A stretch of 45,886 nt of DNA from Prosthecochloris sp. (GCA_004028745.1 RAZP01000048.1:1-45886), one strand, 5' to 3'. Shown: positions 1 through 8,979, counted from the stretch's first letter. A program made the numbers and translations. The notes: a model not told the origin generated them from the letters alone.

Positions 1-221
1 GTAGTTCGTAGTTCGTAGTTCGTAGTTCGTAGTTCGTAGTTCGTAGTTCGTAGTTCGTAGTTCGTAGTTCGTAGTTCGTAGTTCGTAGTTCGTAGTTCGT
101 AGTTCGTAGTTCGTAGTTCGTAGTTCGTAGTTCGTAGTTCGTAGTTCGTAGTTCGTAGTTCGTAGTTCGTAGTTCGTAGTTCGTAGTTCGTAGTTCGTAG
201 TTCGTAGTTCGTAGTTCGTAG
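1..221. repeat. 7-bp tandem repeat (GTAGTTC), about 31 copies
   Basis: The heptamer GTAGTTC repeats without visible variation from the first base of the window to about 221, so the array probably extends beyond the window. A unit that is not a multiple of three would shift frame with each copy change. The plus strand meets TAG in the array; the minus strand reads through it without a stop as a repeating seven-residue peptide, but no gene is visible there. It lies downstream of ruvB. Confidence 0.97.
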
Positions 222-238
222 GAGAAGATAGCTATACT

Positions 239-270
239 CCCCGTGCAATAACAAAGAATATTACACGGGG
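239..270. terminator. Hairpin between the repeat array and ruvB
   Basis: Arms 239-250 and 259-270 form a 12-bp stem with one mismatch around an 8-base loop. There is no long T-run on either side, so it may be a weak terminator or just a palindrome. It is in the right place to close the minus-strand ruvB transcript. Confidence 0.4.
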
Positions 271-306
271 GTGATTCGGCATATATCTCTACTGGCTTGT
301 CAGCGA

Positions 307-334
307 GTAGGGGCGAAAGATTTTTCGCCCCTAC
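307..334. terminator. Perfect 12-bp stem hairpin downstream of ruvB
   Basis: Arms 307-318 and 323-334 are perfectly complementary (core GGGGCGAAA / TTTCGCCCC) around a 4-base loop. It resembles dispersed spacer palindromes; a related, degraded form lies at about 33895-33935. It is probably a repeat-family hairpin that can also act as the ruvB terminator. Confidence 0.45.
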
Positions 335-370
335 AGTTCAACAATAGAACTTTACCTATTCCCCCAATTT

Positions 371-395
371 TCGATTACGATTACCGCTTCGCTGA
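371..395 (+). repeat. Dispersed CGATTACGA-type repeat, copy 1 (partial)
   Basis: This partial copy contains CGATTACGATTACCGCTTCG. Related copies lie at 2559-2585 (reverse), 2668-2700, 8793-8830 and 33989-34030, always in spacers. Confidence 0.8.
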
Positions 396-466
396 TATAG
401 TGACAAGTGACGAGTAAAATCCCATTATTCATTAGTAAACATTCAATAGTCATTTCCGACTGTTCC

Positions 467-1498
467 CTACTCCCTCTTAAACAACGGACCGTCACCCCGA
501 GAATCAGGACAAGAACCGGTGAACTTTATATAGGCGTTTTTGGTCGCTACCCGTCCCCTGGGTGTACGCGCAATAAAACCGGCCTGGATTAGGTAGGGTT
601 CATAGACCTCTTCTATCGTATCCTGCTCCTCCCCTACGGAAACCGCGAGAGAAGCTATTCCAACGGGTCCGCCACTGAACTTTTCGATGAGGGTCAGCAT
701 GATTTTCTTATCCATGTCATCAAGGCCGTCGTCGTCTATTTCAAGAGCAGCAAGAGTTTTTTTTGCAAGTTCCGTTGTAATGGCCGAGGAATCCGCGACC
801 TGAGCAAAATCGCGGGCACGTTTTAGAAGACGGTTCGCGATGCGTGGAGTCCCCCGCGAACGCCGGGCGATTTCAGCTGCGGCACTGCCTTCAATAACAA
901 CCCCGAGGATTGTTGCCGTCCTGACAAGGATACGTTCCAGAACATCAGAAGTATAGTAATCCAGGCGGTTTGAGATGCCGAAACGCGCACGTAACGGAGA
1001 GGTCAACATACCTGCCCTGGTTGTTGCACCGACCAGCGTAAAAGGTTCGAGTTTCAACTGTACCGCACGGGCTGAAGGGCCGCTTTCCAGAAGAATATCG
1101 ATGCGGAAATCTTCCATAGCGGAATAGAGATACTCTTCAACAGCCGGAGTAAGTCTGTGAATCTCATCGATAAACAGCACATCGCCCTTTCTGAGGCTTG
1201 TCAGGATTCCCGCAAGGTTTCCGGGTTTATCAAGCAGCGGCCCGGACGAAACTTTTATCCCGCCTTCCAGCTCCGCCGCAATAATATGCGCAAGCGTTGT
1301 TTTTCCCAGCCCCGGCGGACCGGAAAACAGCACATGGTCGAGGGCTTCCCCTCTTTTTCTTGCCGCTGCTATAAAAACGCGAAGATTATCGGTCAGCCGC
1401 GGCTGTCCGGAAAAATCGTCAAGGGAAAGAGGACGGATTTGTTCCTCGAATTTTTCTTCGGCAGGACTGGAAGGTGTATTCAACAGTTCTTCACGCAC
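467..1498 (-). CDS. ruvB: Holliday junction branch migration ATPase RuvB
   Basis: RuvB is the hexameric AAA+ motor that drives branch migration with RuvA at Holliday junctions. The 343-residue protein has Walker A GPPGLGKT (residues 60-67), Walker B with FIDEIHR (109-115), the sensor-1 stretch GATTRAG, and the C-terminal winged-helix DNA-binding domain ending in a region with TPRGR. Length is normal for the family. The start is GTG at 1498; no better in-frame ATG is present upstream. It lies 32 bases downstream of the OppB/DppB-type permease on the same strand, so the two may be co-transcribed. Identification is very secure. Confidence 0.98.
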   Translation of the reverse strand: MREELLNTPSSPAEEKFEEQIRPLSLDDFSGQPRLTDNLRVFIAAARKRGEALDHVLFSGPPGLGKTTLAHIIAAELEGGIKVSSGPLLDKPGNLAGILTSLRKGDVLFIDEIHRLTPAVEEYLYSAMEDFRIDILLESGPSARAVQLKLEPFTLVGATTRAGMLTSPLRARFGISNRLDYYTSDVLERILVRTATILGVVIEGSAAAEIARRSRGTPRIANRLLKRARDFAQVADSSAITTELAKKTLAALEIDDDGLDDMDKKIMLTLIEKFSGGPVGIASLAVSVGEEQDTIEEVYEPYLIQAGFIARTPRGRVATKNAYIKFTGSCPDSRGDGPLFKRE

Positions 1499-1530
1499 GG
1501 CAACAGCAGAAAAAGGGTTTGCATAATCAA

Positions 1531-2496
1531 CTACAGCTTGATTCTCGGATCAACGACAGCGTACAGGACATCCGCAACAAGATTGCCGATGATAATCAGG
1601 GTGCCTGATATAAACGTATTCGCGATAATCAACGGGTAATCACGGGCAAAAATGGCCTCGACGGTCACGCGTCCCATGCCGGGAAACGCAAAAATAACTT
1701 CGATAAACAATGCCCCGCTGAATATAAACGGCAGCGATCCACCCATTAGGGTAATCACCGGCAGCAGAGCGTTGCGAAGGGCATGGCGAACAATTACCAC
1801 CTTTTCAGGAAGACCTTTCGCTCTGGCGGTCCGTATATAATCCTGACGTATCACCTCAAGCATGCTCCCCCGCACATAGCGTGCTATGCCGGCGGCACCG
1901 TTGATGCTCAGTACCGTTACAGGCAGCACAAGATGCCATAACCTGTCCAGCAGAAATCTTAACGGGCCGTACGATTCAGCGCCGACTTCGTTAAGCCCCG
2001 ATGCCGGAAAAATTTGCAGCTTCAGCGCAAAAACAATAATCATCATCAGGGCAAACCAGAATTCAGGCATCGAATAGAAAAACAGTGCTCCGACTGTCAG
2101 GAACCTGTCGAGATAGCTGTTCTGCTTCACCGCCGAAATCACCCCAATGAAAATGCCCAAGATAAAGTTTGCCACAAGTGTAAGCAGGGCAATAGTTATG
2201 GTTACCGGCAGCGCTTGGGCAATAACGTCGAAAACAGGCTGCTGGGCGCGGCTGAAGCTGCGGCCGAAATCACCCTGAAGCACGCTGCCCAGCCACTTGA
2301 TATACTGGATAAACAAGGGGTCATTCAATCCATACTGCTCGCGAATCTGATCGGCAACTTTCGGGCTGATACCCGGCTGTATGAACAGTGCTGCCGGATC
2401 ACCCGGAGCAAGCCGGATAATGAAAAAGGTTAATGTCAGAACACCGAATACCAGCGGTATCGCAACCAGCAAACGGCGAGCTATATAAACAAGCAT
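1531..2496 (-). CDS. ABC transporter permease, OppB/DppB family
   Basis: This is an inner-membrane permease of a peptide/nickel-type ABC importer (binding-protein-dependent transport family). The 321 residues show the typical N-terminal helix (YIARRLLVAIPLVFGVLTLTF), the FIRLAPGDP motif at about residues 25-35, a large periplasmic loop, then five more helices. The EAA-like cytoplasmic loop is seen in YIRTARAKGLPEKVV. The start at 2496 is ATG without a clear Shine-Dalgarno sequence. The likely partner binding protein lies upstream on the same strand (2810-4606), but no OppC-type second permease is nearby. An OppF-type ATPase is encoded at 34105, far away. The substrate cannot be told from sequence. 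Confidence 0.93.
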   Translation of the reverse strand: MLVYIARRLLVAIPLVFGVLTLTFFIIRLAPGDPAALFIQPGISPKVADQIREQYGLNDPLFIQYIKWLGSVLQGDFGRSFSRAQQPVFDVIAQALPVTITIALLTLVANFILGIFIGVISAVKQNSYLDRFLTVGALFFYSMPEFWFALMMIIVFALKLQIFPASGLNEVGAESYGPLRFLLDRLWHLVLPVTVLSINGAAGIARYVRGSMLEVIRQDYIRTARAKGLPEKVVIVRHALRNALLPVITLMGGSLPFIFSGALFIEVIFAFPGMGRVTVEAIFARDYPLIIANTFISGTLIIIGNLVADVLYAVVDPRIKL

Positions 2497-2558
2497 TCAG
2501 TGAATAAATAAAAATTGTTGATCTGTTGATTCGTTGGACAATAATCCTGACATTTTAT

Positions 2559-2700
2559 ACTCGTCGTAATCGTGCTCGTAATCGAAAGGCTTTTTCCCTC
2601 CCTTTCAATCATCTTCGGGCTTGACCGAAAGATGATTGAAAAGAGAAAACACTGCACTAATCTTTCCCGATTACGATTACCGCTCCGCCGAGTACGAGTA
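2559..2700. repeat. Composite palindromic repeat between permease and binding-protein genes
   Basis: The 313-base spacer 2497-2809 holds two CGATTACGA-type copies in opposite orientation (2559-2585 reverse, 2668-2700 forward). Between them is a strong hairpin with arms 2602-2618 and 2625-2643 and loop GCTTGA. The whole makes a nested palindrome. A T/C-rich stretch at 2771-2805 is the reverse complement of the AAAGGTCAAAAGG-type spacer repeat seen again at 15003 and 21637. No gene is visible here. Confidence 0.75.
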
Positions 2701-2809
2701 TGTATCAGGAAAAACGATCATTTCGGCATTTCTGTATCCTTTTTGCCTCCTCGAAAAACCTGGCATCCACCTTTTTGACTTTTGACCTTTACCTTTTGCC
2801 TTTTCTTCG

Positions 2810-4606
2810 TTATTCCGCGACGCTCGCAGACGGAGAAAGCGTCCAGTCATCGATGTTATAAAATGTACTGAGTATATTCAGCTCCTCGCCCTGGATCCTC
2901 CGGTTAAACCCCTGTGTTTCTTTTATCCAGTAAAGAAAGGTTGTCGGCTGATCACGATGGAGAATCTCCTGATACTCCATCCAGTAAGGCCTGGCATCCA
3001 GCAGATTCAGCTCGGCTTTGGCAAGCTCACACAACTCATCGATTCTCGGGTTCTGGTAGCCGGTAAAATTAAAGCGGCTTTTTTCCAGATCGGACCCCCA
3101 GCCGTCGAGGGGATCGATTTCAAGTCCTATCGACCACCCGGCCATCCATGCGTCGATTTTACGAAGGCGTAGATTTTCAAAAAAAACATTTGATTCCTGA
3201 ACGTCCAGCTGGCAGTTAATACCAATCTCTCTTAGATTCTGCTGAATAATGACACTTGCAAAGTTCCTCCGGGCATTACCGGCATTGGTGTACAGCACAA
3301 AACTGAACTTCCTGCCGTTTTTCTCTCGAATACCGTCCGGCCCCGGTCTCCATCCCTCTTTTTCCAGGAGCCTGACGGCTTCGGCAGGATCATAGGGGTA
3401 CGGAACAACCGTATCGTTATACGCCCATTTCAGTGAAGGAGAAATATCGGTACTTGCAACCACGCCATACTCCCCGAGATAACCGTCGAGAATTGACTGT
3501 CGATCTATCGCCAGAGTCAACGCACGCCGCACTTTTGCTGAGCCGAAAAGCGGATGCGGCTTTATGGTTCCATCCGCGCGGTAAGCACTCTGGTCGATAT
3601 TCGACCACCCGACATAATCATAGACACGCAGTCCGACAGACTTGATTTCCACACCGGCTTTTGCTTTCTCGAGTCCGCTGAAATCCTCCGGCTTGATATT
3701 TTCAACAACATCGACAGCCCCCGTTTGAAGCTGGGCAAGACGTACCGTGTAGTCAGGTACAATCCGGAACATGATACGCGGGATAGTGCCGGGCTTGGGA
3801 AGATTATTCAAAGGGTTCGAATCCAGCACGATTTGCTGCTGTTTCAACCAGTCCCGAAGAACATAGGGGCCTGCGCCCAGCGGCTTCTGGTTAAGCGGAG
3901 AATGCCGGAACTCTTCAGGCGCAACACTTTCCCATTTGTGCTTTGGAAGAGGCGCGAGTGACGTGTGAAAAAGGGCCAATTGTTCCGGGACCTGTTTGTA
4001 AAAGTTGAACACAAGGGTCGTGTCATCCGGTGTCTCGATTGCCTTGTCGAAATCAATTTCACCCTTGTCGACACCAACAAGCTCGGCAAGGAACTGCTGC
4101 CGGGGGCTTGCAATAGCCGGGTTACCGTAAAGCTTATAGGAAAATTTAAAGTCATGTGACGTTATCGGGGTACCGTCATCCCAACGTGCGTCGCTTCTAA
4201 GCGTATAGGTTATGGAGCGGTTATCATCACTCATTCTCCAGGTCCTGGCCAATGCCCCACCGGGTTTCTTCAGCTTTGATTGCGACACCTCTCCCCTCAG
4301 TTTCTTTTCCAAAGCCACAAAATTCAGAAGACCCGATGTCGTATCGAACTCACTTTCCAGCAATCCCGGATAAAGAAGACCGTACACATTGCGCGACGTT
4401 ACCGAGGCAGCGATCACAGGATTGAGGTAATTGGCATCGCCGAGCATGGCGATTACCAGCGTGGAATCACCAGGCGATCCTCCTGCAGCAGGTTTTTGTC
4501 CCGAGCAGCCTGCCAGTGTAATGATAAAAAACGCCATCAAAGCAGAAAGAAGTAATTTTCTTTCAGGGTGCCCCGAAAAACCGTTGTGAGCCGCTTTCCT
4601 ATTCAT
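2810..4606 (-). CDS. ABC transporter substrate-binding lipoprotein, peptide/nickel type
   Basis: This is a family 5 extracellular solute-binding protein. With the start at 4606 it has about 598 residues. The N-terminus has basic residues, a hydrophobic stretch and the lipobox LAGC, so it is a membrane-anchored lipoprotein. Binding-protein features follow: the early NPVIAASVTSRNVYGLLYPGL region, a WRMSDDNRSITYTLR stretch and W-DG-P-T-DFKFSYK. An in-frame TTG at 4633 exists but would lie inside hprK; the ATG at 4606 overlaps the hprK stop by 8 bases, typical of translational coupling. It is probably the partner of the permease at 1531-2496. The ligand is unknown. Confidence 0.9.
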   Translation of the reverse strand: MNRKAAHNGFSGHPERKLLLSALMAFFIITLAGCSGQKPAAGGSPGDSTLVIAMLGDANYLNPVIAASVTSRNVYGLLYPGLLESEFDTTSGLLNFVALEKKLRGEVSQSKLKKPGGALARTWRMSDDNRSITYTLRSDARWDDGTPITSHDFKFSYKLYGNPAIASPRQQFLAELVGVDKGEIDFDKAIETPDDTTLVFNFYKQVPEQLALFHTSLAPLPKHKWESVAPEEFRHSPLNQKPLGAGPYVLRDWLKQQQIVLDSNPLNNLPKPGTIPRIMFRIVPDYTVRLAQLQTGAVDVVENIKPEDFSGLEKAKAGVEIKSVGLRVYDYVGWSNIDQSAYRADGTIKPHPLFGSAKVRRALTLAIDRQSILDGYLGEYGVVASTDISPSLKWAYNDTVVPYPYDPAEAVRLLEKEGWRPGPDGIREKNGRKFSFVLYTNAGNARRNFASVIIQQNLREIGINCQLDVQESNVFFENLRLRKIDAWMAGWSIGLEIDPLDGWGSDLEKSRFNFTGYQNPRIDELCELAKAELNLLDARPYWMEYQEILHRDQPTTFLYWIKETQGFNRRIQGEELNILSTFYNIDDWTLSPSASVAE

Positions 4607-5618
4607 AATCCTTGGTAAAATAGTTACTCCCAAACCTCGTCTTCATCATTGATTCATCATCAATGCATGTTTTGATCCTTTTTTCAAGTGCTTCTGCAGC
4701 CACATATCCTGAATATTGCTTTAAAAGATAGTTGAGTGCAACTACCTCGATGATAACGGTAATATTTTTGCCCGGATTGATAGGCAGCTGTACCAGAGGC
4801 ACCTCCACACCGAGAATTTTTGTTGTTTTGGTATCAAGGCCCAGGCGCTCGTAGTCCATAGCCTCTTTCCACTCCAGCAGTTCAACGACCACCTGCACAA
4901 CCTTCTTTTCCCTGATCGCCCTGATTCCAAATGCCGCCTTGACATCAACAACCCCGAGGCCGCGGATTTCCATAAAATGACCGATGATGTGATTACCGGA
5001 GGCGATCAGCACTTTTTCCCCTTTCCTGTTTATAACAACGGCATCATCCGCAACCAGCCGATGCCCTCTTTCCACCAGATCGAGGGCAACTTCCGATTTG
5101 CCGAGGCCGCTTTTGCCGACAAGCAGAACCCCGACACCGTAAACATCAACCATTGACCCATGATATTGCTGGTACACTGAAAACCGGTCAACGAGAAAAT
5201 CTGTAATCAGAAAGATGGTTTTTGTAGAAGAGTTGCGCGTCACAAAAACAGGAATACCCGCCCCGGTTGCCATATCGAGAAGACGAGGATCAAGCTTGTT
5301 GTTGCTGGTAAGAATGATGCATGGAACTTTATACTTTACGATATTCTCAAAAGCGTTTATCCTGGTCTTTTCATCAAGCTGGTTGAGGAACCGAGTCTCG
5401 GTATTTCCAAGGATCTGAACCCTTTTATAGGTAAACAGATTGGTAAAGCCAGCAAGAGCAAGGCCGGGACGGTGAAGATCCCTGTCATAAATACGCCTTT
5501 TCTGTTCATCCACCCGGTTCAGCCGCCGAAGTTTTATATCGAGGGTTGTGTTGATATTATCGAAAAAATATGCAACCGTCATCGATCGCTTTTTCAGGCC
5601 TTTCTGATCAAAGTTCAT
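4599..5618 (-). CDS. hprK: HPr kinase/phosphorylase
   Basis: HprK phosphorylates and dephosphorylates a seryl residue on HPr-like proteins. The 339-residue protein has the N-terminal HprK domain, the conserved His-Gly at residues 153-154 before VDVYGVGVLLVG, a Walker A GKSGLGKS (168-175), and the HRLVADD motif (186-192). The C-terminal region contains the usual EIRGLG(V/I)VD motif, so all catalytic parts look intact. It overlaps the start of the binding-protein gene by 8 bases and lies about 70 bases downstream of hpf, with a hairpin between them. The target in an organism with no visible sugar phosphotransferase system here is unclear. Confidence 0.96.
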   Translation of the reverse strand: MNFDQKGLKKRSMTVAYFFDNINTTLDIKLRRLNRVDEQKRRIYDRDLHRPGLALAGFTNLFTYKRVQILGNTETRFLNQLDEKTRINAFENIVKYKVPCIILTSNNKLDPRLLDMATGAGIPVFVTRNSSTKTIFLITDFLVDRFSVYQQYHGSMVDVYGVGVLLVGKSGLGKSEVALDLVERGHRLVADDAVVINRKGEKVLIASGNHIIGHFMEIRGLGVVDVKAAFGIRAIREKKVVQVVVELLEWKEAMDYERLGLDTKTTKILGVEVPLVQLPINPGKNITVIIEVVALNYLLKQYSGYVAAEALEKRIKTCIDDESMMKTRFGSNYFTKDYE

Positions 5619-5651
5619 GGTAGTAGAAAGCTAAAAGGTGCGTCAAAGTAG

Positions 5652-5677
5652 AACAGGGCCGGAAATCCGGCCCTGTT
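5652..5677. terminator. Hairpin between hpf and hprK
   Basis: Arms 5652-5662 and 5667-5677 form a perfect 11-bp GC-rich stem (AACAGGGCCGG / CCGGCCCTGTT) with an AAAT loop. It lies just past the hpf stop. T-runs are short, so it may attenuate rather than stop transcription into hprK. Confidence 0.6.
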
Positions 5678-5687
5678 GCGTGCAAAA

Positions 5688-6017
5688 TCACCTGTAATCC
5701 CGCAGTTTTTCCTTATGCCTCTTCAACTGCCTTCCCATTGAATCCACACAGCTGTCAATTGCCTGCTCATATGTTGCTGCCGCTTCCTTGGCAACAAGAA
5801 CGTTCTGCGGAACATGAACCGTTATTTCGGCAAGCTTGTTTTTCTCGAAATCGTTTTTCTGATGATCCAGTATTACATGACAGTTGACAACCCCGGGAAA
5901 AATCCTGCTGAAAGCTTGAACACTGTCACGGGCATACTGCTCTATGTCACCATGGTTGTTTGTATGTCTTAAGGTAACCTGTACATTTACCGTTTCATTA
6001 ACTTCCGTCTTTATCAT
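5688..6017 (-). CDS. hpf: Ribosome hibernation promoting factor, short form
   Basis: This belongs to the HPF/YfiA (sigma-54 modulation) family, which binds the 30S decoding region and inactivates ribosomes in stationary phase. The 109 residues cover only the N-terminal domain, with the family pattern VTLRHTNNHGDIEQYARD and a later AEITVHVP strand; the long-form C-terminal dimerisation domain is absent. The start is decided by the Shine-Dalgarno sequence: AAGGAGG at 6024-6030 sits six bases before the ATG at 6017, while an upstream in-frame TTG at 6023 abuts it and is unlikely. Pairing with hprK is common in several phyla. Confidence 0.9.
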   Translation of the reverse strand: MIKTEVNETVNVQVTLRHTNNHGDIEQYARDSVQAFSRIFPGVVNCHVILDHQKNDFEKNKLAEITVHVPQNVLVAKEAAATYEQAIDSCVDSMGRQLKRHKEKLRDYR

Positions 6018-6086
6018 AGGCAACCTCCTTTTTAATGTAATGAAAAACAGGAAAGAACATTCAGGAAAGCCCCGGCAAAGCGGCCT

Positions 6087-7094
6087 TCATGCCCTGGGAT
6101 GGGCTTTCTCATATACTTCCCTGACCCTCCCAAAGGTTACATGCGTATATATTTCCGTGGTGGTCAGATTGGTGTGACCCAGCATTTCACTTACACTTTT
6201 GAGATCAGCACCGTTGTTCAACATATGCGTCGCAAAACTGTGACGCAAAACATGTGGATTTTTGTACTTGAGTTCCGTGACCGCTGACAGATATTTTTTT
6301 GTAACCCTTTGAACAAGAACCGGATAAATGCCTGTACCTTTTTTTGTTACAAAAACATATGCATTACCGGATCCTCCTCTATTTTTTATTCTAAAGAAGT
6401 TTCGTTTGACTTCAAAATAATTTTTCAAGGCTTCGGCAGCATGTTTCCCCAGGGGCACTACTCTCTGTTTGTTGCCCTTGCCGGTAATCCTCATGAAACC
6501 CTGTTCGAGATTAACCTGCTCATGCTCAAGGCTGACAACCTCAGATATACGCAACCCGCATCCATAGAGCACTTCAAGCATTGCCCTATCACGACTCGAG
6601 GTAAACTGTTCTTCAAGAGGTTCCTTTTTGCGCGAACCTGAAAGAGGAGGAGACAAAGCAAGTATCTGGTCAAAAAGACTTTTGGTCTGCTCTTCGTTGA
6701 GAAAGCCGGGCACATGTTTGCTGAAACGGGGTGTAACAATCTGGGCCGGTACGGAAACATTTATGTCACCGATCTCAAGAAGATAACTGTAGAAGCTTTT
6801 TACCGCCGCCAGTTTCCTGGCGATCGATTTTGGCTGTAACCCTTCGCGGAGCAGAAAACCGAGGAACAAGCGCATATCAAGCACGGTAACCGCCCCCGGA
6901 TCTACAGCTGAACCTGCATCCGAGTCATGCTGATGAGAAAGGAAATCGTAAAATTGACTGATATCTTTCCGGTATGCTTTGCAGGTATGTTCCGAATACT
7001 TTCTCTGGCCTCTCATATAGTCGAGAAAACCGTTCAGGCCATGGTATTTTACCGTTGTTTCAGCCGCTGCTGTATTCTCCTTTTTTTTCTGCAT
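6087..7094 (-). CDS. xerC: Tyrosine recombinase, XerC/XerD type
   Basis: This is a 335-residue tyrosine site-specific recombinase that probably resolves chromosome dimers at dif. An N-terminal SAM-like core-binding domain (about 20-110) precedes the catalytic domain. The active-site set is complete: Arg in GCGLRISE (about 182), Lys in ITGKGNKQR (206), His-x-x-Arg in PHVLRHSFATH (281 and 284), His in LGHTN (307) and the nucleophile Tyr in TTEIYTH (316). The ATG at 7094 overlaps the stop of the upstream gene (TGATG), better than the GTG at 7097. The XerC rather than XerD name is tentative. It is the last gene of a three-gene overlapping operon. Confidence 0.88.
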   Translation of the reverse strand: MQKKKENTAAAETTVKYHGLNGFLDYMRGQRKYSEHTCKAYRKDISQFYDFLSHQHDSDAGSAVDPGAVTVLDMRLFLGFLLREGLQPKSIARKLAAVKSFYSYLLEIGDINVSVPAQIVTPRFSKHVPGFLNEEQTKSLFDQILALSPPLSGSRKKEPLEEQFTSSRDRAMLEVLYGCGLRISEVVSLEHEQVNLEQGFMRITGKGNKQRVVPLGKHAAEALKNYFEVKRNFFRIKNRGGSGNAYVFVTKKGTGIYPVLVQRVTKKYLSAVTELKYKNPHVLRHSFATHMLNNGADLKSVSEMLGHTNLTTTEIYTHVTFGRVREVYEKAHPRA

Positions 7095-7921
7095 CACAGA
7101 CGCACGGAGATCAGTTCACTCATGTTTCTGACATAGTATAACGTAACACCCCGGAGAAGGAAATAATTCACACAGGGAACGTCTGTTGCCTGCGCAAGCA
7201 TGTCATCATACACTGTGATACCGTTGCGGCAAGCCCTGACAACCGCATCAAAACCTTTGCCTCCTTCGCCGGGAGTATGACTGACGGTGATAACCAGGTC
7301 ACCATGCTCAATATACTCGATCAATCCCACACCCGACAGTTCGGGAATGGAAATGTCAGGATCGGCCGTCTGGGGAAGCACGACCTTTTGCAGCTCCTCA
7401 TCGCTCAACGATTCATCGCGCAGTGCGTTTGCCCTATGTGCATCTTCACCAATAGTTTCCAAAGCCTCACCGGTCATGCAGTCGAGAACCATGTAATTCC
7501 TTTCGGGAAAACCCGCGAAAGAGCCAGCCGCGTAAACCAGCATTCCTTCCTTGAGGTTCGCAACAAAAGAAGCTTCAGGCCTTGCCCATGCTACAGAGGC
7601 TTTAGCGGGATTAACAGCCCAGAGGCCCTTATGTTCGGGACTGCCGTCCTGATAACCGTGAACATAGAACAAATTGCCTCTGGTTGTCTCAAGGCCGGTC
7701 ATCCGGCTATCCGTTGTTACTTCACGACAGCTGTCTTCCAAGTAAAAGTCCTTGAGAATTTCTTTACCCGAATGGAGCGAAAGGCAGGGAAAAAAAGTTT
7801 TATTGGTCTTCGGTTGCCGGCTCTCGCAGACAACAAGATCCGGTTCGAGAAACATGATTTTCCATAGCAATGCACTGTTGGGAGGGGAATAACGCCACAG
7901 CCGGGAAGATTTTTCAGACAT
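7094..7921 (-). CDS. DUF4905-like protein of unknown function
   Basis: This 275-residue protein probably belongs to the uncharacterised DUF4905 group; that name is from memory of the pattern, not a search. It has no signal peptide and no long hydrophobic stretch. Repeated short segments such as NLFYVHGYQDG, LWAVNPAKASVAW and MLVYAAGSFAGFPERNYMVLD look like blades of a beta-propeller-type fold, ending with VTLYYVRNMSELISVRL. It overlaps the methyltransferase stop by 8 bases and touches the Xer gene (TGATG), so the three are probably one transcript. Function is unknown. Confidence 0.75.
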   Translation of the reverse strand: MSEKSSRLWRYSPPNSALLWKIMFLEPDLVVCESRQPKTNKTFFPCLSLHSGKEILKDFYLEDSCREVTTDSRMTGLETTRGNLFYVHGYQDGSPEHKGLWAVNPAKASVAWARPEASFVANLKEGMLVYAAGSFAGFPERNYMVLDCMTGEALETIGEDAHRANALRDESLSDEELQKVVLPQTADPDISIPELSGVGLIEYIEHGDLVITVSHTPGEGGKGFDAVVRACRNGITVYDDMLAQATDVPCVNYFLLRGVTLYYVRNMSELISVRL

Positions 7922-8615
7922 TTTCTTCCCGGGATTTTGAAAGCCTGTAGATATTAACCGGTATCGTCTGTTTTCCCCTTCTGAAGCTTTTCGCGTAGCT
8001 CGTCACGGAAAAACCATTCTCAAACGCAAGGTCAAGAAACTGTTCTGCCAGCCTCCTTCTCGGATCAGCGATATAAGCATACCCTTCCGGATTCATCAAT
8101 TTGTCAAGAGCATTCACGATAGGCAGCAAATTTACTCTTTCGTAAAGAACATCGGCAGCAAAAAGAATATCGAATCTGTCATCACAGTGAATACAACGCC
8201 AGTCAAGCTGTTCAGTTCTCAGATCCACATCGTTTTTCAACGCATTAAGGCGAATAAAACGCAGTGCTTCTCCGGAATAATCCGTCGCCAGGACATCCGC
8301 CCCCATTTTAGCCGCAGCTACGCTTGCCACTCCGACTCCCGCACCGATCTCAATAATTTTTTTACCGGCAACTTCAAGTCCTTCCACAATAAATTCCGAC
8401 AACGTCACCGCAGCCGGCCATATTTCCGCCCAATAGGGCATCTGCTCATCCCTGACAAAATCTTCCGGAGAAATCCTGTCAAGCAAGGCATAACTGTCAC
8501 GAACACTCACGAAACTGAATGTATTGTCCGCGATAGTATACGGGCTGGTTTCAAGATCGTATTCATCCGACAGCTCACCAAGCATGGCTGTTATGGTACG
8601 ATCAGCGCCGATCAT
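7914..8615 (-). CDS. Class I SAM-dependent methyltransferase
   Basis: The protein has a Rossmann-type SAM-binding core with motif I IIEIGAGVGVASVAAAKMGADV, an acidic loop (LATDYSGEAL) and FDILFAADVLYE as motif IV. The preceding PYWAEIWPAAVTLSEF motif is typical of the ETFB lysine/protein N-methyltransferase (METTL20-like) and nicotinamide methyltransferase-like group. The frame extends upstream to 8669, but those residues are read from a TTCAACAATTCAAC-type spacer repeat, so ATG 8615 or 8585 is likelier; neither has a clear Shine-Dalgarno sequence. It heads the operon with the DUF4905-like and Xer genes. The substrate is unknown. Confidence 0.85.
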   Translation of the reverse strand: MIGADRTITAMLGELSDEYDLETSPYTIADNTFSFVSVRDSYALLDRISPEDFVRDEQMPYWAEIWPAAVTLSEFIVEGLEVAGKKIIEIGAGVGVASVAAAKMGADVLATDYSGEALRFIRLNALKNDVDLRTEQLDWRCIHCDDRFDILFAADVLYERVNLLPIVNALDKLMNPEGYAYIADPRRRLAEQFLDLAFENGFSVTSYAKSFRRGKQTIPVNIYRLSKSREENV

Positions 8616-8979
8616 GACAATCAAAAGTGTTGATTTGTTGAACTGTTGAATTGTTGAACCGCTTGCCATGGCTTAACAGCCAGATAGCTGGATGGCTACA
8701 TAGCTATTGAGCTTATTAGCACCATACCGGACTTGATCCGACATCAATACACCATATTTCAACACTCGGCACTCAGAGCTTGGCACTACTTATCGATTAC
8801 GAGTACGATTACCGCTTCGCTGAGTACGATGAAGATTATAAACAACGTGACTCTTAACTAACCCGCAGGTGGCAGTCAATTCAGATGACTTGAATGTACG
8901 GAAAATCACGCAGAGATTTCTATTTTAACCGGAAAACAGCGGCATACCGCAGAAAATATAACAGCAAAAACCGTCTCGC
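8616..8979. other. Divergent spacer with dispersed repeat
   Basis: No gene is visible. It holds TTCAACAATTCAAC-type low-complexity sequence (about 8636-8660) and a full copy of the CGATTACGA / GCTTCGCTGAGTACGA repeat at 8793-8830. It must also hold the promoters for the minus-strand operon and for queF, but no convincing -35/-10 pair stands out. No clear preQ1 riboswitch was found upstream of queF. Confidence 0.7.

Noticed and set aside
1..221. CRISPR array
   Set aside because: The units are 7 bp with no spacers, so it is a simple tandem repeat.
8870..8979. preQ1 riboswitch upstream of queF
   Set aside because: No hairpin followed by the A-rich pseudoknot strand of a preQ1-I aptamer could be found.
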